Positions 16,941-26,537 are shown, numbered from the stretch's first letter. The stretch is DNA of 64,000 nucleotides from CAYYNQ01 sp964473105 (GCA_964473105.1 CAYYNQ010000042.1:97605-161604); one strand, 5' to 3'. A program made the numbers and translations. The notes: generated from the letters alone by a model not told the origin.

Positions 16941-19103
16941 ATGTCCAGGCCAATTATTAAAATGATGCAATTTCTGGTTTTTGCGTGCGTTGGCTGTTTT
17001 CAATTTATCACAGCGGCCTCGCATGCGGATAACGATTACGCCGTCCTTAAGCGGCCGGTCCGGACCACCGGACCGCGTGTCACGTCAATCGGTGGTCAGC
17101 CGGTTCACCTCTATGGGGATCTTTATGTTTACTCCCAATCACCGGACTTTCTTCCCGACCGTTCACTGCAGTACGACAACCCGAATCCCAGGACCAAGAT
17201 CGATCCCGCAAAACCCTGGGAGATTCGCAGCAATTACCTGGGGATTCCAGCACGGATCGTTGAGGGTGGGTTCAATGCGCGCTACTCGTTCGTCTCTCCC
17301 CATGCCGAGCATGAACTCTATTGGCCGGTCCACCTGATCGATGGCGACCCTGACAGCTTCTGGATGATCCGCCGGGATGAACCCTACGAGAAACCGATGC
17401 GGACCGAGCCGTTTGAGCTGCGCATCGACCTGCCCCGGGAATTCAACATCCGCCAGGTCAATATGCTGGCGATGAACCGCACGATTCCCGAGCATGCATT
17501 GAGAATCAATCCACAGGGGGTCCCGCCCGAGCAACGTTATTACAACCCGATGCCTCGTGAACTCGAGGTCCAGGTCAGTCGTGATGGGCGGCACTGGGAT
17601 ACGGTCTACCAGACCGATGATATGAAAAATGTCGAACTGGGCGGGAAAGTCGAACTGCCCTTCCTGCCGCGCGCGGCCAAACAAGTTCGCCTGCTGGGCA
17701 ACGATTTCGGCCCGATGATCCACCCTGACCAGGGACCTTTCATCATTGGCCTGTTTTTCGGTTATACCTGGTCATTCGCTGAACTGGAGCTTCTGGACGA
17801 CAAGGGGAACAACGTGGCACTGGCATCAAGGGGCGCTGGCATCACGCAGTATGAGGGCCGGCAGGGCCAATGGGATTTCGATGTCAAAAACGACGTTTCA
17901 CTGGCGACACGCTATGACCTGGGCGCCAAATGGATCCGCGCCAATTACTGGGGTGGTAACCTGATGTGGCATTACGTCGAGCAGGAAAAGGGGAAATACG
18001 TGATCGATCCGGTCTCCGATCTTGCTGTTGATGAGGCCTCCAAGAACGGGATCGAGGTCATCATGGGACTTGAGTATGGGAACTGGCTTTATGCCGACCC
18101 GCCAAGACCAAACCTGCTGAACCAGTTCGACCCGATCCTGATGGATCCACCACCCGCGCCGACCACACCTGAACAAATCGAGGCCTACAAGAACTGGGTC
18201 AGGTTCATGGTGAATCATTTCAAGGACCGCATCACTTGGTGGGAGATCTGGAATGAACCCGGCACGAGCAGCTGGCGATACGGATTTGGTGGCGATCGTG
18301 CAGGAGCACGGAATTATGCCAGTTTGATCAAGGCTGTCGTACCGTTGATCAAGCAGATTCAACCCCATGCAAAGGTTATGGTCAGTAATGCCTATTGGCC
18401 TTGGCCGGTGTTTAGGGAGGAGGTTTTCCGACATGTGGTGGATCTGATCGACGGTTTTGAACTGCATGTCCGGGTTTATGAGTGGAGCCTGGATGGAGAG
18501 CAATACCGGAATTTGCCAAACCAGATTGTGCAGAACAAAAAGGAAGCCGAGGATATGGGTTACGACGGGATTTACCTCTCGCAGGAGAATCAGTGGTTTC
18601 CTGAGCCGAACCCGGCGCAATGGCTGTCCGGACATATCAAGCCGACGTTCATCGGTCAGGCCAAGAACATGGCGCGACTACTGTTCCAAAACTCGGCGCT
18701 TGATCTGGTGAGTTTCTGGCAGGGTGGACTTCAGATGGAGAGTGGGACACTGGCTCCGTCCTATTATGTTCTCCGCACGTTGGCGACGATCACCGATGGC
18801 GCGACACCTGCGGATATCAGGGTTGAAACCGACACCCGTTACTGGGTCGATCACTTCGGCCTGAAACGACCGGACGGCAGCCTGCTTCTGGGGGCGTGGT
18901 TGCCCGGTGATGCTGTCGAACTCCATCCAGGCTTGCCGACGAATCTGGAGTTTCCTGGAATCAAGGCGAGATCAATATCAGGGGTGGACGTGATGAATGG
19001 GGTCAGTCAGACAATAAATTTTGAATCAGGTGATACCGGCACGGTGGTCAGCGGACTGGTCCTGCGCGATTACCCGATAGTTCTGCAGATCAACACCGAC
19101 TGA
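16941..19103 (+). CDS. Secreted glycoside hydrolase, TIM-barrel clan A type, with discoidin-like region
   Basis: A secreted protein of about 720 residues. The signal peptide MSRPIIKMMQFLVFACVGCF... ends near ASHA; ATG 16941, after GGGGAG, is preferred to the frame opening at 16842. Residues about 85-290 look like a discoidin/F5-8C-type beta domain (VHLIDGDPDSFWM, ELRIDLPREFNIRQVNML, LEVQVSRDGRHWDTV). A TIM barrel follows, with the acid/base Glu in WWEIWNEPG and a candidate nucleophile Glu in GIYLSQENQW, as in clan GH-A families such as GH39 or GH5. The C-terminus is a beta domain. It lies 137 bp after the sulfatase, so a joint role on a sulfated glycan is likely. The precise family and substrate cannot be set from sequence reading alone. 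Confidence 0.8.
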   Translation: MSRPIIKMMQFLVFACVGCFQFITAASHADNDYAVLKRPVRTTGPRVTSIGGQPVHLYGDLYVYSQSPDFLPDRSLQYDNPNPRTKIDPAKPWEIRSNYLGIPARIVEGGFNARYSFVSPHAEHELYWPVHLIDGDPDSFWMIRRDEPYEKPMRTEPFELRIDLPREFNIRQVNMLAMNRTIPEHALRINPQGVPPEQRYYNPMPRELEVQVSRDGRHWDTVYQTDDMKNVELGGKVELPFLPRAAKQVRLLGNDFGPMIHPDQGPFIIGLFFGYTWSFAELELLDDKGNNVALASRGAGITQYEGRQGQWDFDVKNDVSLATRYDLGAKWIRANYWGGNLMWHYVEQEKGKYVIDPVSDLAVDEASKNGIEVIMGLEYGNWLYADPPRPNLLNQFDPILMDPPPAPTTPEQIEAYKNWVRFMVNHFKDRITWWEIWNEPGTSSWRYGFGGDRAGARNYASLIKAVVPLIKQIQPHAKVMVSNAYWPWPVFREEVFRHVVDLIDGFELHVRVYEWSLDGEQYRNLPNQIVQNKKEAEDMGYDGIYLSQENQWFPEPNPAQWLSGHIKPTFIGQAKNMARLLFQNSALDLVSFWQGGLQMESGTLAPSYYVLRTLATITDGATPADIRVETDTRYWVDHFGLKRPDGSLLLGAWLPGDAVELHPGLPTNLEFPGIKARSISGVDVMNGVSQTINFESGDTGTVVSGLVLRDYPIVLQINTD

Positions 19104-19284
19104 TTTCTGGGCACGTGCTCCTGATCCCAATCATGATCATTGTCTTGTTCAGGCAGGCCCAGCGAGGTTCCTGCAAGGGCGCGTTGACTTCACTTGCCGG
19201 GGTTATCATGGATTTTCGGTTGTATTTGTCCGCACGCAAATCCAGGTAAAGATCTGGTTCACTGAGAGGTGGGGTGATCACCTG

Positions 19285-20844
19285 TTAGTAGATGTCGGGA
19301 CCGGGCCTGATGATTGTAAAACTGTCCAGTTCCTTCCCGGTTTCGGTGATTTGCCGGACGACGAGCTGGTTTCTACCGACATCACACACGGTGAATGAAT
19401 AATCCCGCGCGTTATATCTGTAAATATACTCTTCCCATGCTTGAGGTTTGTCGGTTAGTTCCGGGTTAAACATCGAGGCGCCTCCGGCAGCAGTCGTTAT
19501 ATAGATGATGCCCTCGGGCGAGCTTGAGCCATATCCGGGTTGACCATTGAAATTCCTGTCCAGCGTAATCTCGCCGTCCAAAATTGTGTAATAACCCATG
19601 AACCTCGAATTGGGCGGATACGGCTTGCCCGTGGCTGCAAGGTTCTTCTCCAATGATGCAGGGTCCAGTTTGAACCTGAGGGGATACGTACGCTGGTAAC
19701 TGTGTGCATATCCGCTGAAGACAATATGAACACCGCCTTTCTCAAGGATATCGATGATTGCGCGCATGCGCTCGGCGTGGGGAAAGTCAGCTGTTGAATT
19801 GAAGGGAGGGAGATAGCAGGCCACGAATCGCCATCTTGCATCTGCTGCGGTGGCGAGATCGTTCCTCAGCCAGTCGCGCAGCTCCGGGTCGGTCCAGTCG
19901 ACATGCGGGTTGGAGTCAAGAATCGTCCAGTGTGAGTTCCCATAATCGAATGAGTAATGTGCCATGACTGGGTAATTTCGGCCCATCGTGTCCAGCAGGT
20001 TATTGAGGCCATCTTTGTCGGCAGTACGGATCGGGTATGTATTCGGACCCCCGTGATAGGCCGGCGGTCCATTTAGAGGTTGAAACCAATAAAGAAAATA
20101 AGCCAGGCCGCCTTCTTGGTCATGTTGCCATCCCGGGTCCTGGACCGTCCACCAGCGCCAGTCATGTTCACCGAGTCCGGCGAGAAACGGCGTGGAACGC
20201 ATCAGCGGCGCCCCGGACCGGGGCGAGGCTTTTGGGGAATTATAAATGGGATAAAACTTGCTGCGGTATTCGCTGATCGTTCCTGAGACATAAACAATAT
20301 CGCCCGGGATCACCACAAGGTCGGGCTGCTGTTGATACATCTGGTAAGCAACAGCCCTCTGTTGTTCCGAATCAAACCCACAATCCGCCACGACGATGCA
20401 TCGATGGGGTTGCCCGGGCCCCTTGCGTGAACGAAACGATGCTTCAAAGATCTGGGCGCCATCTCGTGACAGCCGGTAATTGTATTCGCCACCGGGTTCG
20501 AGCCCTGTCATCCGGCCATGATATAACCGATGGGGCTCCAATGGACCGGTTGTGATACGTTTCCAGCTCAGGCTGTCGACCCCGGTCCACCCATCCCCTC
20601 CTTTTGTCTGGAAATCGAGCTGCCAGGCGGCATCCTTGTCGAAGGTATGCCAGACAACTTCCATGCCGGTCGGCCGATGGGTCACGGGAGCATCGCCCAG
20701 TTGTAGGTAGGGTTCAACAATGAAGGGAGAGGAATGGTGGTCCTTGTCCGGGCTTTCAGCACGGATGAGCGTATGGGTTAGGATGAGAGGAAAAAATATG
20801 CCGGTCAGTCGACGAGAGGTCCAGGATTTCATAGTGTCAAACAT
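19285..20844 (-). CDS. Purple-acid-phosphatase-like metallophosphoesterase with altered metal site
   Basis: A 519-residue secreted protein with a signal peptide (MKSWTSRRLTGIFFPLILTH..., cleavage near IRAES), an N-terminal fibronectin-like domain (about 40-135: GMEVVWHTF, LEPGGEYNYRLSRDG) and a metallophosphoesterase domain like purple acid phosphatases. The Fe(III)-site ligands are kept: Asp in VADCG (about 154), Asp and Tyr in PGDIVY (about 182 and 185), and the last His in GYAHSYQR (about 381). The three ligands private to the second metal are changed: GNHE reads GEHD, VxxH reads VACY, and GHxH reads GYAH. It is therefore either a mononuclear variant or a non-catalytic binder. ATG 20844 is preferred to TTG 20868; ATG 20832 is also possible. 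It is convergent with the glycoside hydrolase. Confidence 0.82.
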   Translation of the reverse strand: MFDTMKSWTSRRLTGIFFPLILTHTLIRAESPDKDHHSSPFIVEPYLQLGDAPVTHRPTGMEVVWHTFDKDAAWQLDFQTKGGDGWTGVDSLSWKRITTGPLEPHRLYHGRMTGLEPGGEYNYRLSRDGAQIFEASFRSRKGPGQPHRCIVVADCGFDSEQQRAVAYQMYQQQPDLVVIPGDIVYVSGTISEYRSKFYPIYNSPKASPRSGAPLMRSTPFLAGLGEHDWRWWTVQDPGWQHDQEGGLAYFLYWFQPLNGPPAYHGGPNTYPIRTADKDGLNNLLDTMGRNYPVMAHYSFDYGNSHWTILDSNPHVDWTDPELRDWLRNDLATAADARWRFVACYLPPFNSTADFPHAERMRAIIDILEKGGVHIVFSGYAHSYQRTYPLRFKLDPASLEKNLAATGKPYPPNSRFMGYYTILDGEITLDRNFNGQPGYGSSSPEGIIYITTAAGGASMFNPELTDKPQAWEEYIYRYNARDYSFTVCDVGRNQLVVRQITETGKELDSFTIIRPGPDIY

Positions 20845-21106
20845 GTTGGTAATGGGCCTTATCTCCAAGACTGATGCATCCTGGATTCAACGTATCAAAC
20901 ATTATTGCAATCATCGAGTTAAATGGGAAATTGCTGCAGGGCCTGAAAGTTGTCCGGACAAGGGGCCAAGTGCACTCGGGACTGCCGGTTATTTTGTTAA
21001 ACACTCCATATGGGTGGAAAATCGATCGTTACTCTGACGCAAAACGAGAAACAAATCTTCCCTGCCAACGATAAAATCTGGTTTAATTAGACCCGGGGAC
21101 AAAAGG

Positions 21107-21970
21107 ATGGGTGAAATACAGATAATGGGTTTTGTGCTGGAACCCAAGGCATTGCTGGCCGGTTTTTTCCTCGCCGGGCTGTGGATCGCCGAGGGTTTTG
21201 TCCCCTTCTACGCGAAGTTTACGAAGAGCCTTCGGCAGCGTGTGCGCCATGATGCCAGGAATCTGTGTATCGGCATCTGCAATGCGCTCTTGCTGGGATT
21301 TTTATTTGGTGGCTCACTTATCATGGTTGACCGGTGGGCCGAGGACAGCCGGCTGGGCTTGCTGCGTCTGTTACAGTTAAAACATGTGATCGAATTGCCC
21401 CTGGCTATTGTCCTGTTTGATCTGTGGATGTATCTCTGGCACCGGGCAAATCACAGGATCCCGTTTCTCTGGCGGTTTCACCGTATGCATCACAGTGATC
21501 CCGATATGGATGCGTCCACCGCCCTTCGCTTTCACCCGGGAGAGGTGATCCTGTCGTCAGCCATCCGCATGGTTGTCCTGCCGCTGCTGGGGATGACACT
21601 TATGCAGCTGGCAATTTATGAGGCAATCCTACTGCCTGTCATTCTGTTTCACCATTCCAACGTCCGGTTGCCACGCTGGTTTGAATACGGTCTGCTGGGG
21701 CTGGTTGTCACACCCGCGATGCATCGTGTGCACCACAGCCGCTGGAAACCTGAAACAGATTCAAATTACGGGTCCATTTTCCCATGGTGGGATTGGCTGA
21801 TGGGTACGTTACGGCTGTGTTCGGACACCCGTGACATCCGCTTGGGACTGGACGATTTTGATGAAGTCAGGTGGCAACAGTTCCATGGCCTGCTGGAAAC
21901 CCCGTTGAAAAATATCCACTCCTCGTGCGAGGCAGGATCCTCCCCTCAAAAAGATCATCCCCCCCCCTGA
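21107..21970 (+). CDS. Fatty acid hydroxylase/sterol desaturase superfamily protein
   Basis: Integral-membrane di-iron oxygenase that would hydroxylate or desaturate a lipid with O2. The 287-residue protein has several hydrophobic spans and the eight-histidine pattern of the superfamily: HRANH (about residue 111), HRMHH (about 125), HH in LFHHSNV and HRVHH near residue 207. The family-typical TALRFHPGE and SNYGSIFPWWDWLMGT are also present. Start ATG 21107 gives MGEIQIMGFVLEP; the next ATG, 18 bases on, is possible. It stands alone between a divergent phosphatase-like gene and a pseudogene, so the lipid substrate (sterol, fatty acid, carotenoid or hopanoid) is open. Confidence 0.88.
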   Translation: MGEIQIMGFVLEPKALLAGFFLAGLWIAEGFVPFYAKFTKSLRQRVRHDARNLCIGICNALLLGFLFGGSLIMVDRWAEDSRLGLLRLLQLKHVIELPLAIVLFDLWMYLWHRANHRIPFLWRFHRMHHSDPDMDASTALRFHPGEVILSSAIRMVVLPLLGMTLMQLAIYEAILLPVILFHHSNVRLPRWFEYGLLGLVVTPAMHRVHHSRWKPETDSNYGSIFPWWDWLMGTLRLCSDTRDIRLGLDDFDEVRWQQFHGLLETPLKNIHSSCEAGSSPQKDHPPP

Positions 21971-22105
21971 AGGATTCCCATTGCAGTTATTGTGATGTCG
22001 ATGACCGTCTTGCCCGGGGTATGGGTGGACGAGGTTCTACGAATAAGTATGTGTCAGGGCATTTTCTGAATCAGTTCGGGTGTCATGCCTCTGCCCATTT
22101 GGTTT

Positions 22106-22480
22106 TCATGACTTGTTGGGACCACTCCGGGTAAGCGCAAAACGAACTTTCACATTAATCAGTATGCCGCCAACCTCCGGAACGGGATAAACCAGAAAGT
22201 TGATTGGACCTGATTTCGGACCCGGTTCAACAACGATATCCTGCACCCGGCTGAATCCGATGCGGTTTGCCGGGTGATGTCCGCAAAAATAGATGGATAG
22301 GGTGGTGCACTTTTCGGCCTCGCTTATGTCAATCGTCCATCATTGTCCATCGGTATGAAACTCGGCCCAGCGGTGGTAGCAGCTGATTCCGTCCTCATCC
22401 CTTATGGAGGGGATTTGATGTACCGATGGCGAAACGTGCGGGGATTCCGACAGCCTAGACGATAGGCATCCTTGACCTTA
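22106..22480 (-). pseudogene. Remnant of a transglutaminase-like protease-fold gene
   Basis: On the minus strand an interrupted C-terminal part of a transglutaminase-like protein is readable: YHRWAEFHTDGQ, then a TGA in place of a codon (about 22337), then WTIDISEAEKCTTL, FCGHHPANRIGFSRVQDIV and GPINFLVYPVPEVGG, ending at TGA 22106-22108. The HxWAEF...W..IDISEA pattern carries the catalytic His and Asp of the family. A further piece, VKVKDAYRLG, lies upstream in another frame near 22460-22480. The region with the catalytic cysteine was not found, so the 5' half is gone or unrecognisable. Homologues with this NFxVYP ending are typical secreted proteins of Planctomycetota and relatives. Confidence 0.72.
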
Positions 22481-22818
22481 ACCCGTAATCATGTCTTGTC
22501 ACGCTTTTGCTCCCAAATATTGCAAGCTGATTTTGGGGATTTCACCCATGGTCATCAAGCCCTCTTTTCAGCCTCGTGCTACAATGAGCTTAGATCGGGT
22601 TCTTATGCCCTGTGCTTGTCATCGGCGCGGTTATGTTCTCGTGCGAGAGCGTAAAGAAAGGGCCAAGATACGGGAGTTTTCTTGCCCGCCATGATACCAT
22701 GTATCCTGCCCGTAAACTCTCTTGAGTGATCTGTCAAGTCCTGTATATTGAATAATATGCCATGCGGCAGATTGAATACTTTGCTGCCGCCGGATCAACA
22801 GTCAGCCGGATCTTTTTG
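22481..22818. other. Intergenic region upstream of PIG-L gene
   Basis: About 340 bases with no supported gene. The 5' part of the transglutaminase remnant may once have reached into it. Short frames in all directions show no family motif. The PIG-L gene has an in-frame ATG at 22762, earlier than the preferred start. Confidence 0.4.
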
Positions 22819-25416
22819 ATGTCCAATGCTCAAGTCCTGATGTCCTTGATTCGTCTGATCCTCTTTATTTCCCCATTTTGCATGATTCAGGCGCCTGCAA
22901 TGGCGACCGTGTTCGATCAGGAGTCGGGCGAACAAGGGCTGCAGGGCCTTCCGTATGCACTGAAAAGGCTGAGTGTCGTCACCAGTGTCATGCACACGAT
23001 CGCGCATCCTGATGACGAAAATGCCGGACTACTGGCTTGGCTCGGACGGGGACGGCATGTGCGCACGATTCTGCTGACCGCGACCGCGGGTGAAGGTGGC
23101 CAGAATCGGATTGGGACGGAAAAAGGGGAGGCACTTGGGATCCTTCGTTCGGGTGAACTGATTTCGGCATGCCGCTACTATGGCGCCAAACCATATTTTG
23201 CCGGCGCATATGATTTTGGTTACTCAAAATCACCCGTGGAAACCCTGCTGTTCTGGGGTCATGATTACATCCTTGGGGAATTTGTTCGAGGGATCCGCAA
23301 GGAACGGCCGGATATCATCATTGCAAGATTTGCGGGCACGCCGGAGGATGGTCACGGGCATCACCAGGCAGTTGGAAAAATTACAATCGAGGCTTTTCAT
23401 GCCGCAGCCGACCCGACCCGGTTCCCAGAGCATCTGCAGGAAGGTTTGCGTCCCTGGCAGGTCAAGAAAATTTATCTGGACGACTGGTCCGGCCGGGGCC
23501 AATTTCCTGAAAACCTTTCCCGCCACAGGATCGATCTCAGTGGGTCGGATCCCTATTCAGAATTTACCTGGAATGAATTGGGCATCAAGGGCATGCAGCA
23601 GCATATATCGCAGGGGATGGCCGAAATCCGTCCACAACCGGGGACGATTCGGACGATGCTTCACTTATTGGACGGTGTCCATGAAATACCGGGGGGGAGT
23701 GATGATTTATTCTGTGGTATCGATACCTCCATTATGGGAATTGCAGGTAGAATCGGTGTTGGGAGGAACGATGTGCCGGTTCTTGTCAGGGCATTGGAAC
23801 AGATCCAGGAGGCGGCAGGGGAGGCATGGGTATCCTTCGGCGAGAGAAATCGGGAACGTGTGACAATGCACATATGCAGGGGTTTAAAGGAACTGGATGG
23901 ACTGATCAGGGGAATTGATGCCTTCAGTCTCGATCGGGTGGCCTCGGAGGAACTGCTGTTCTACCTACGATGGAAGAAACGGGATTTTAACCATGCATTG
24001 CAGCGGGCAATAAACCTGCAGGTTGAAGCGAGGGCCGACAGGGCCTGTGTTACGCCCGGTGAAACGTTCACGATCACAACAGCGGTTCACAACAACGGAC
24101 CTTTTCCCATAAAGCTGAATAGGGTTGCGCTGGATGTTCCACGTGGGTGGAATACCGAAAATACCGAAACAAACTGGGCTATCCTGCTATCTGGCGATCA
24201 TGTCAAATCAGAGAACACGGTGATGCTGTCAGCGGATGTGGATTATACAGGATCCGGCGCCACTTCTGTGGTGGAGGCCGTGATAAACGATACGGAATTC
24301 AGTCTCAGCAGAGTTGTTCGGGCGCCTGGGATTAATTCCTCCCGGGGTATTCAACCCAGGGACATGCAGGTCGTTCCTCCCGTCTCCGTCGAAATTAATC
24401 CCGGTATGATGATACTCGCCCCGGACCCGGAGGACAGGGATATAAATATTGCCGTGAACATTTCCAGTCACGTCTCCGGGAATCTTAGCGGGGTGGTTCA
24501 ATTACAGGCGCCGGGCGGTTGGCGTGTTGAACCGGAACTAGCCCGGTTTGACTGTGAAAATGCGGCCGGCCAAGATTTGGTGGGATTCCATGTCTCAATA
24601 CCGAGGGATTCCCTTTCTGACTCGGCCCTTATCAGGGCCGAAGCGATATTGAACGGCCAGACATACGATTCATTTTTACAGAGCATTGATTTAGATCATA
24701 TTGGAGTGTTCCACGTGTCTCGACCTGCGGAATCGAAAATCCAATTTGTTGAGTTGGAACGGGTAGCAGGCCTTCGTGTCGGTTATATCCGGGGCTTGCA
24801 GGACGAAATCCCTGATTATTTGCAGATGGTTGGGATTAGTTGTGACCTACTTACCGAAGTCAATCTCGAGGTCGGAAACCTGGCTGAGTATGACGTGATC
24901 GTGGCCGGGGTACGTGCCTATCTTGCACGGAAGGATCTTCGCTCAAATAATGATCGTCTGATGGAATACGTCAGGAATGGCGGGGTTTATATTGTCCAGT
25001 ATAACAAGGTTGATGACTGGAAGCCGGGAGAATACCTGCCCTATCCCGCACGGATGGATCGTAATGAGCGGATCACTGATGAAAATGCCCCGATGAAAAT
25101 CCTCAAGCCGGGTCATCCTGTTTTCTGCCAGCCGAACAAGATCACAACGGCAGATTTTGAAGGGTGGATACAGGAGCGTGGGCTTTATTTCCTGACCACA
25201 TGGGATGAGCGCTATACCCCGCTGCTATCTGGTAGCGATCCGGGTGAGGATCCGCTGATGGGTGGCCTGCTTATGGCTGAATACGGCAAGGGCCTTGTTG
25301 TCTATACGGGGCTGTCGTGGTTCCGCCAGTTGCCCGCGGGTATACCCGGCGCATACCGACTGTTTGCCAATCTGATCAGCCTGCCCATGACGCGTCATTC
25401 AAACGGACCACCCTGA
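22819..25416 (+). CDS. PIG-L family deacetylase with NEW3-like and amidotransferase-like domains
   Basis: A secreted protein of about 865 residues in three parts. After a signal peptide (MSNAQVLMSLIRLILFISPF..., cleavage near APAMA), residues about 55-260 form a PIG-L/LmbE-type zinc deacetylase: VMHTIAHPDDENAG with the HPDDE metal motif, ATAGEGGQNRIG, and the C-terminal zinc His in DGHGHHQAVG. A long middle part with tandem beta domains follows (VTPGETFTITTAVHNNGP, LSGVVQLQAPGGW), resembling NEW3/CARDB. The last 200 residues (VAGLRVGYIRG, YDVIVAGVRAY, YVRNGGVYIVQYN) look like a class I glutamine-amidotransferase or ThuA-like fold. It probably deacetylates an amino-sugar polymer or glycoconjugate. 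ATG 22819 follows GGA at good spacing; 22762 is the longest start. Confidence 0.88.
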   Translation: MSNAQVLMSLIRLILFISPFCMIQAPAMATVFDQESGEQGLQGLPYALKRLSVVTSVMHTIAHPDDENAGLLAWLGRGRHVRTILLTATAGEGGQNRIGTEKGEALGILRSGELISACRYYGAKPYFAGAYDFGYSKSPVETLLFWGHDYILGEFVRGIRKERPDIIIARFAGTPEDGHGHHQAVGKITIEAFHAAADPTRFPEHLQEGLRPWQVKKIYLDDWSGRGQFPENLSRHRIDLSGSDPYSEFTWNELGIKGMQQHISQGMAEIRPQPGTIRTMLHLLDGVHEIPGGSDDLFCGIDTSIMGIAGRIGVGRNDVPVLVRALEQIQEAAGEAWVSFGERNRERVTMHICRGLKELDGLIRGIDAFSLDRVASEELLFYLRWKKRDFNHALQRAINLQVEARADRACVTPGETFTITTAVHNNGPFPIKLNRVALDVPRGWNTENTETNWAILLSGDHVKSENTVMLSADVDYTGSGATSVVEAVINDTEFSLSRVVRAPGINSSRGIQPRDMQVVPPVSVEINPGMMILAPDPEDRDINIAVNISSHVSGNLSGVVQLQAPGGWRVEPELARFDCENAAGQDLVGFHVSIPRDSLSDSALIRAEAILNGQTYDSFLQSIDLDHIGVFHVSRPAESKIQFVELERVAGLRVGYIRGLQDEIPDYLQMVGISCDLLTEVNLEVGNLAEYDVIVAGVRAYLARKDLRSNNDRLMEYVRNGGVYIVQYNKVDDWKPGEYLPYPARMDRNERITDENAPMKILKPGHPVFCQPNKITTADFEGWIQERGLYFLTTWDERYTPLLSGSDPGEDPLMGGLLMAEYGKGLVVYTGLSWFRQLPAGIPGAYRLFANLISLPMTRHSNGPP

Positions 25417-25553
25417 TCCAATTTGTGTTCAAGGACCGGTCATGCCATTCTGATGATGGGGATGTTGGTATGGAAGAAGGTTTTCGGTTTGTCGGTGCCG
25501 TCCGAATAAATTATCGTTTGAATGTTGAGATCGGGCGGGATTAAGGTTCGCAG

Positions 25554-26537
25554 ATGGGCTGCCACGAATTCGTGTTGTCCATGTGCGGCTTTCCTTATGC
25601 CCCATCGCAATCTGCTGAGCAACGGGTTTCTTCACAGTTGGATCGATATTATATCATCCTCATGCCCATCCTGCTCACGGTCTTGGCCGTCCTGGCCGTA
25701 TACATGATTCACAAGTGCCGGCGTTTCATAAAGAAAACGGTTCATCCACGGCGGGTCATGAAGAGAAACAGGGAAATCTTGCAAGCCTCGGGTCTGTTCA
25801 GGGTGATTTCATGCCTGGGAATGGGTAGAAACGGGGTGGTTTTCGAGATTTCACAGGCCGATTCATCCGGGTCCTCGGATACGGCGGCCCTGAAAGTCAT
25901 CTATTCGACCAGACACGGCTCCCCTGCGCTGATCATGGGGCGCTTGCAGCATCTGAAAAGTAGGCTGCACGGATTGCCTGGGGAAATTCGTGGGATGATA
26001 CCGGCATTGCATCATATCGGAATGCTGAAGTGTGTGACAGGAGAGATCCCCTATGTGATTTATGAAAAAATTGAAGGGCGCTCAATCCGTGAACATTCGC
26101 GGATGAATTATTTCTCTGACATCGGAATGATGGGCACGGCGCTACTTGTTGATGACATGGTTGATCTTGTCACGGTATTGGAGGAACACGATCTATTCCC
26201 GATAGATCCCCGTCCCAGCAATTTCATGGTCAATCTTGAAGGGCGGTTGAAATTGATCGATATTACCTCGATCAGGGAAGCGAATAGCGTGACGAGCAAA
26301 TACAGATGTCGTTCCATTCATAAAATCTGCCGGACACTAATGTTGATGCTGGATCAGGCCCTGAAAGGGGTTGAGGGGGCATCGGACAGGTTCCGGTTGG
26401 CAGAGGTTCTGGCCCAGATAAGGGGACTTTACCGGAAATCCCACAGGGCAGAAGACGGGGAGATGCGGTTGACAATGCTCCGGCCCCTGCGTGACGAGAT
26501 CTGTAGGGATATGAAAAAACGGTGCGGGGGGGGGTAG
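25554..26537 (+). CDS. Membrane-anchored protein-kinase-like protein
   Basis: A 327-residue protein with one N-terminal membrane span (about 33-51, ILMPILLTVLAVLAVYMI) and a cytoplasmic kinase-like domain. Visible kinase elements: a glycine-rich loop GMGRNGVVFE (about 89-98), the ATP lysine in ALKVIY (Lys114), a hinge-like PYVIYEKIEGRSI (about 166-178), the catalytic loop FPIDPRPSNFMV (Asp218, Asn223) and a metal-binding Asp in LKLIDIT (Asp236). HRD and DFG are thus PID and DIT, but the essential Lys, Asp, Asn and Asp remain, so activity is possible. The C-terminal part is basic and ends after a run of nine G bases (26526-26534), a likely slippage spot. A response regulator gene is convergent, 42 bp away. 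Confidence 0.7.
   Translation: MGCHEFVLSMCGFPYAPSQSAEQRVSSQLDRYYIILMPILLTVLAVLAVYMIHKCRRFIKKTVHPRRVMKRNREILQASGLFRVISCLGMGRNGVVFEISQADSSGSSDTAALKVIYSTRHGSPALIMGRLQHLKSRLHGLPGEIRGMIPALHHIGMLKCVTGEIPYVIYEKIEGRSIREHSRMNYFSDIGMMGTALLVDDMVDLVTVLEEHDLFPIDPRPSNFMVNLEGRLKLIDITSIREANSVTSKYRCRSIHKICRTLMLMLDQALKGVEGASDRFRLAEVLAQIRGLYRKSHRAEDGEMRLTMLRPLRDEICRDMKKRCGGG

Noticed and set aside
26521..26537. Run of nine G bases just before the stop of the kinase-like gene as a programmed frameshift site.
   Set aside because: No longer conserved frame was seen in the alternative phases; it is more likely a simple homopolymer or sequencing-sensitive spot.
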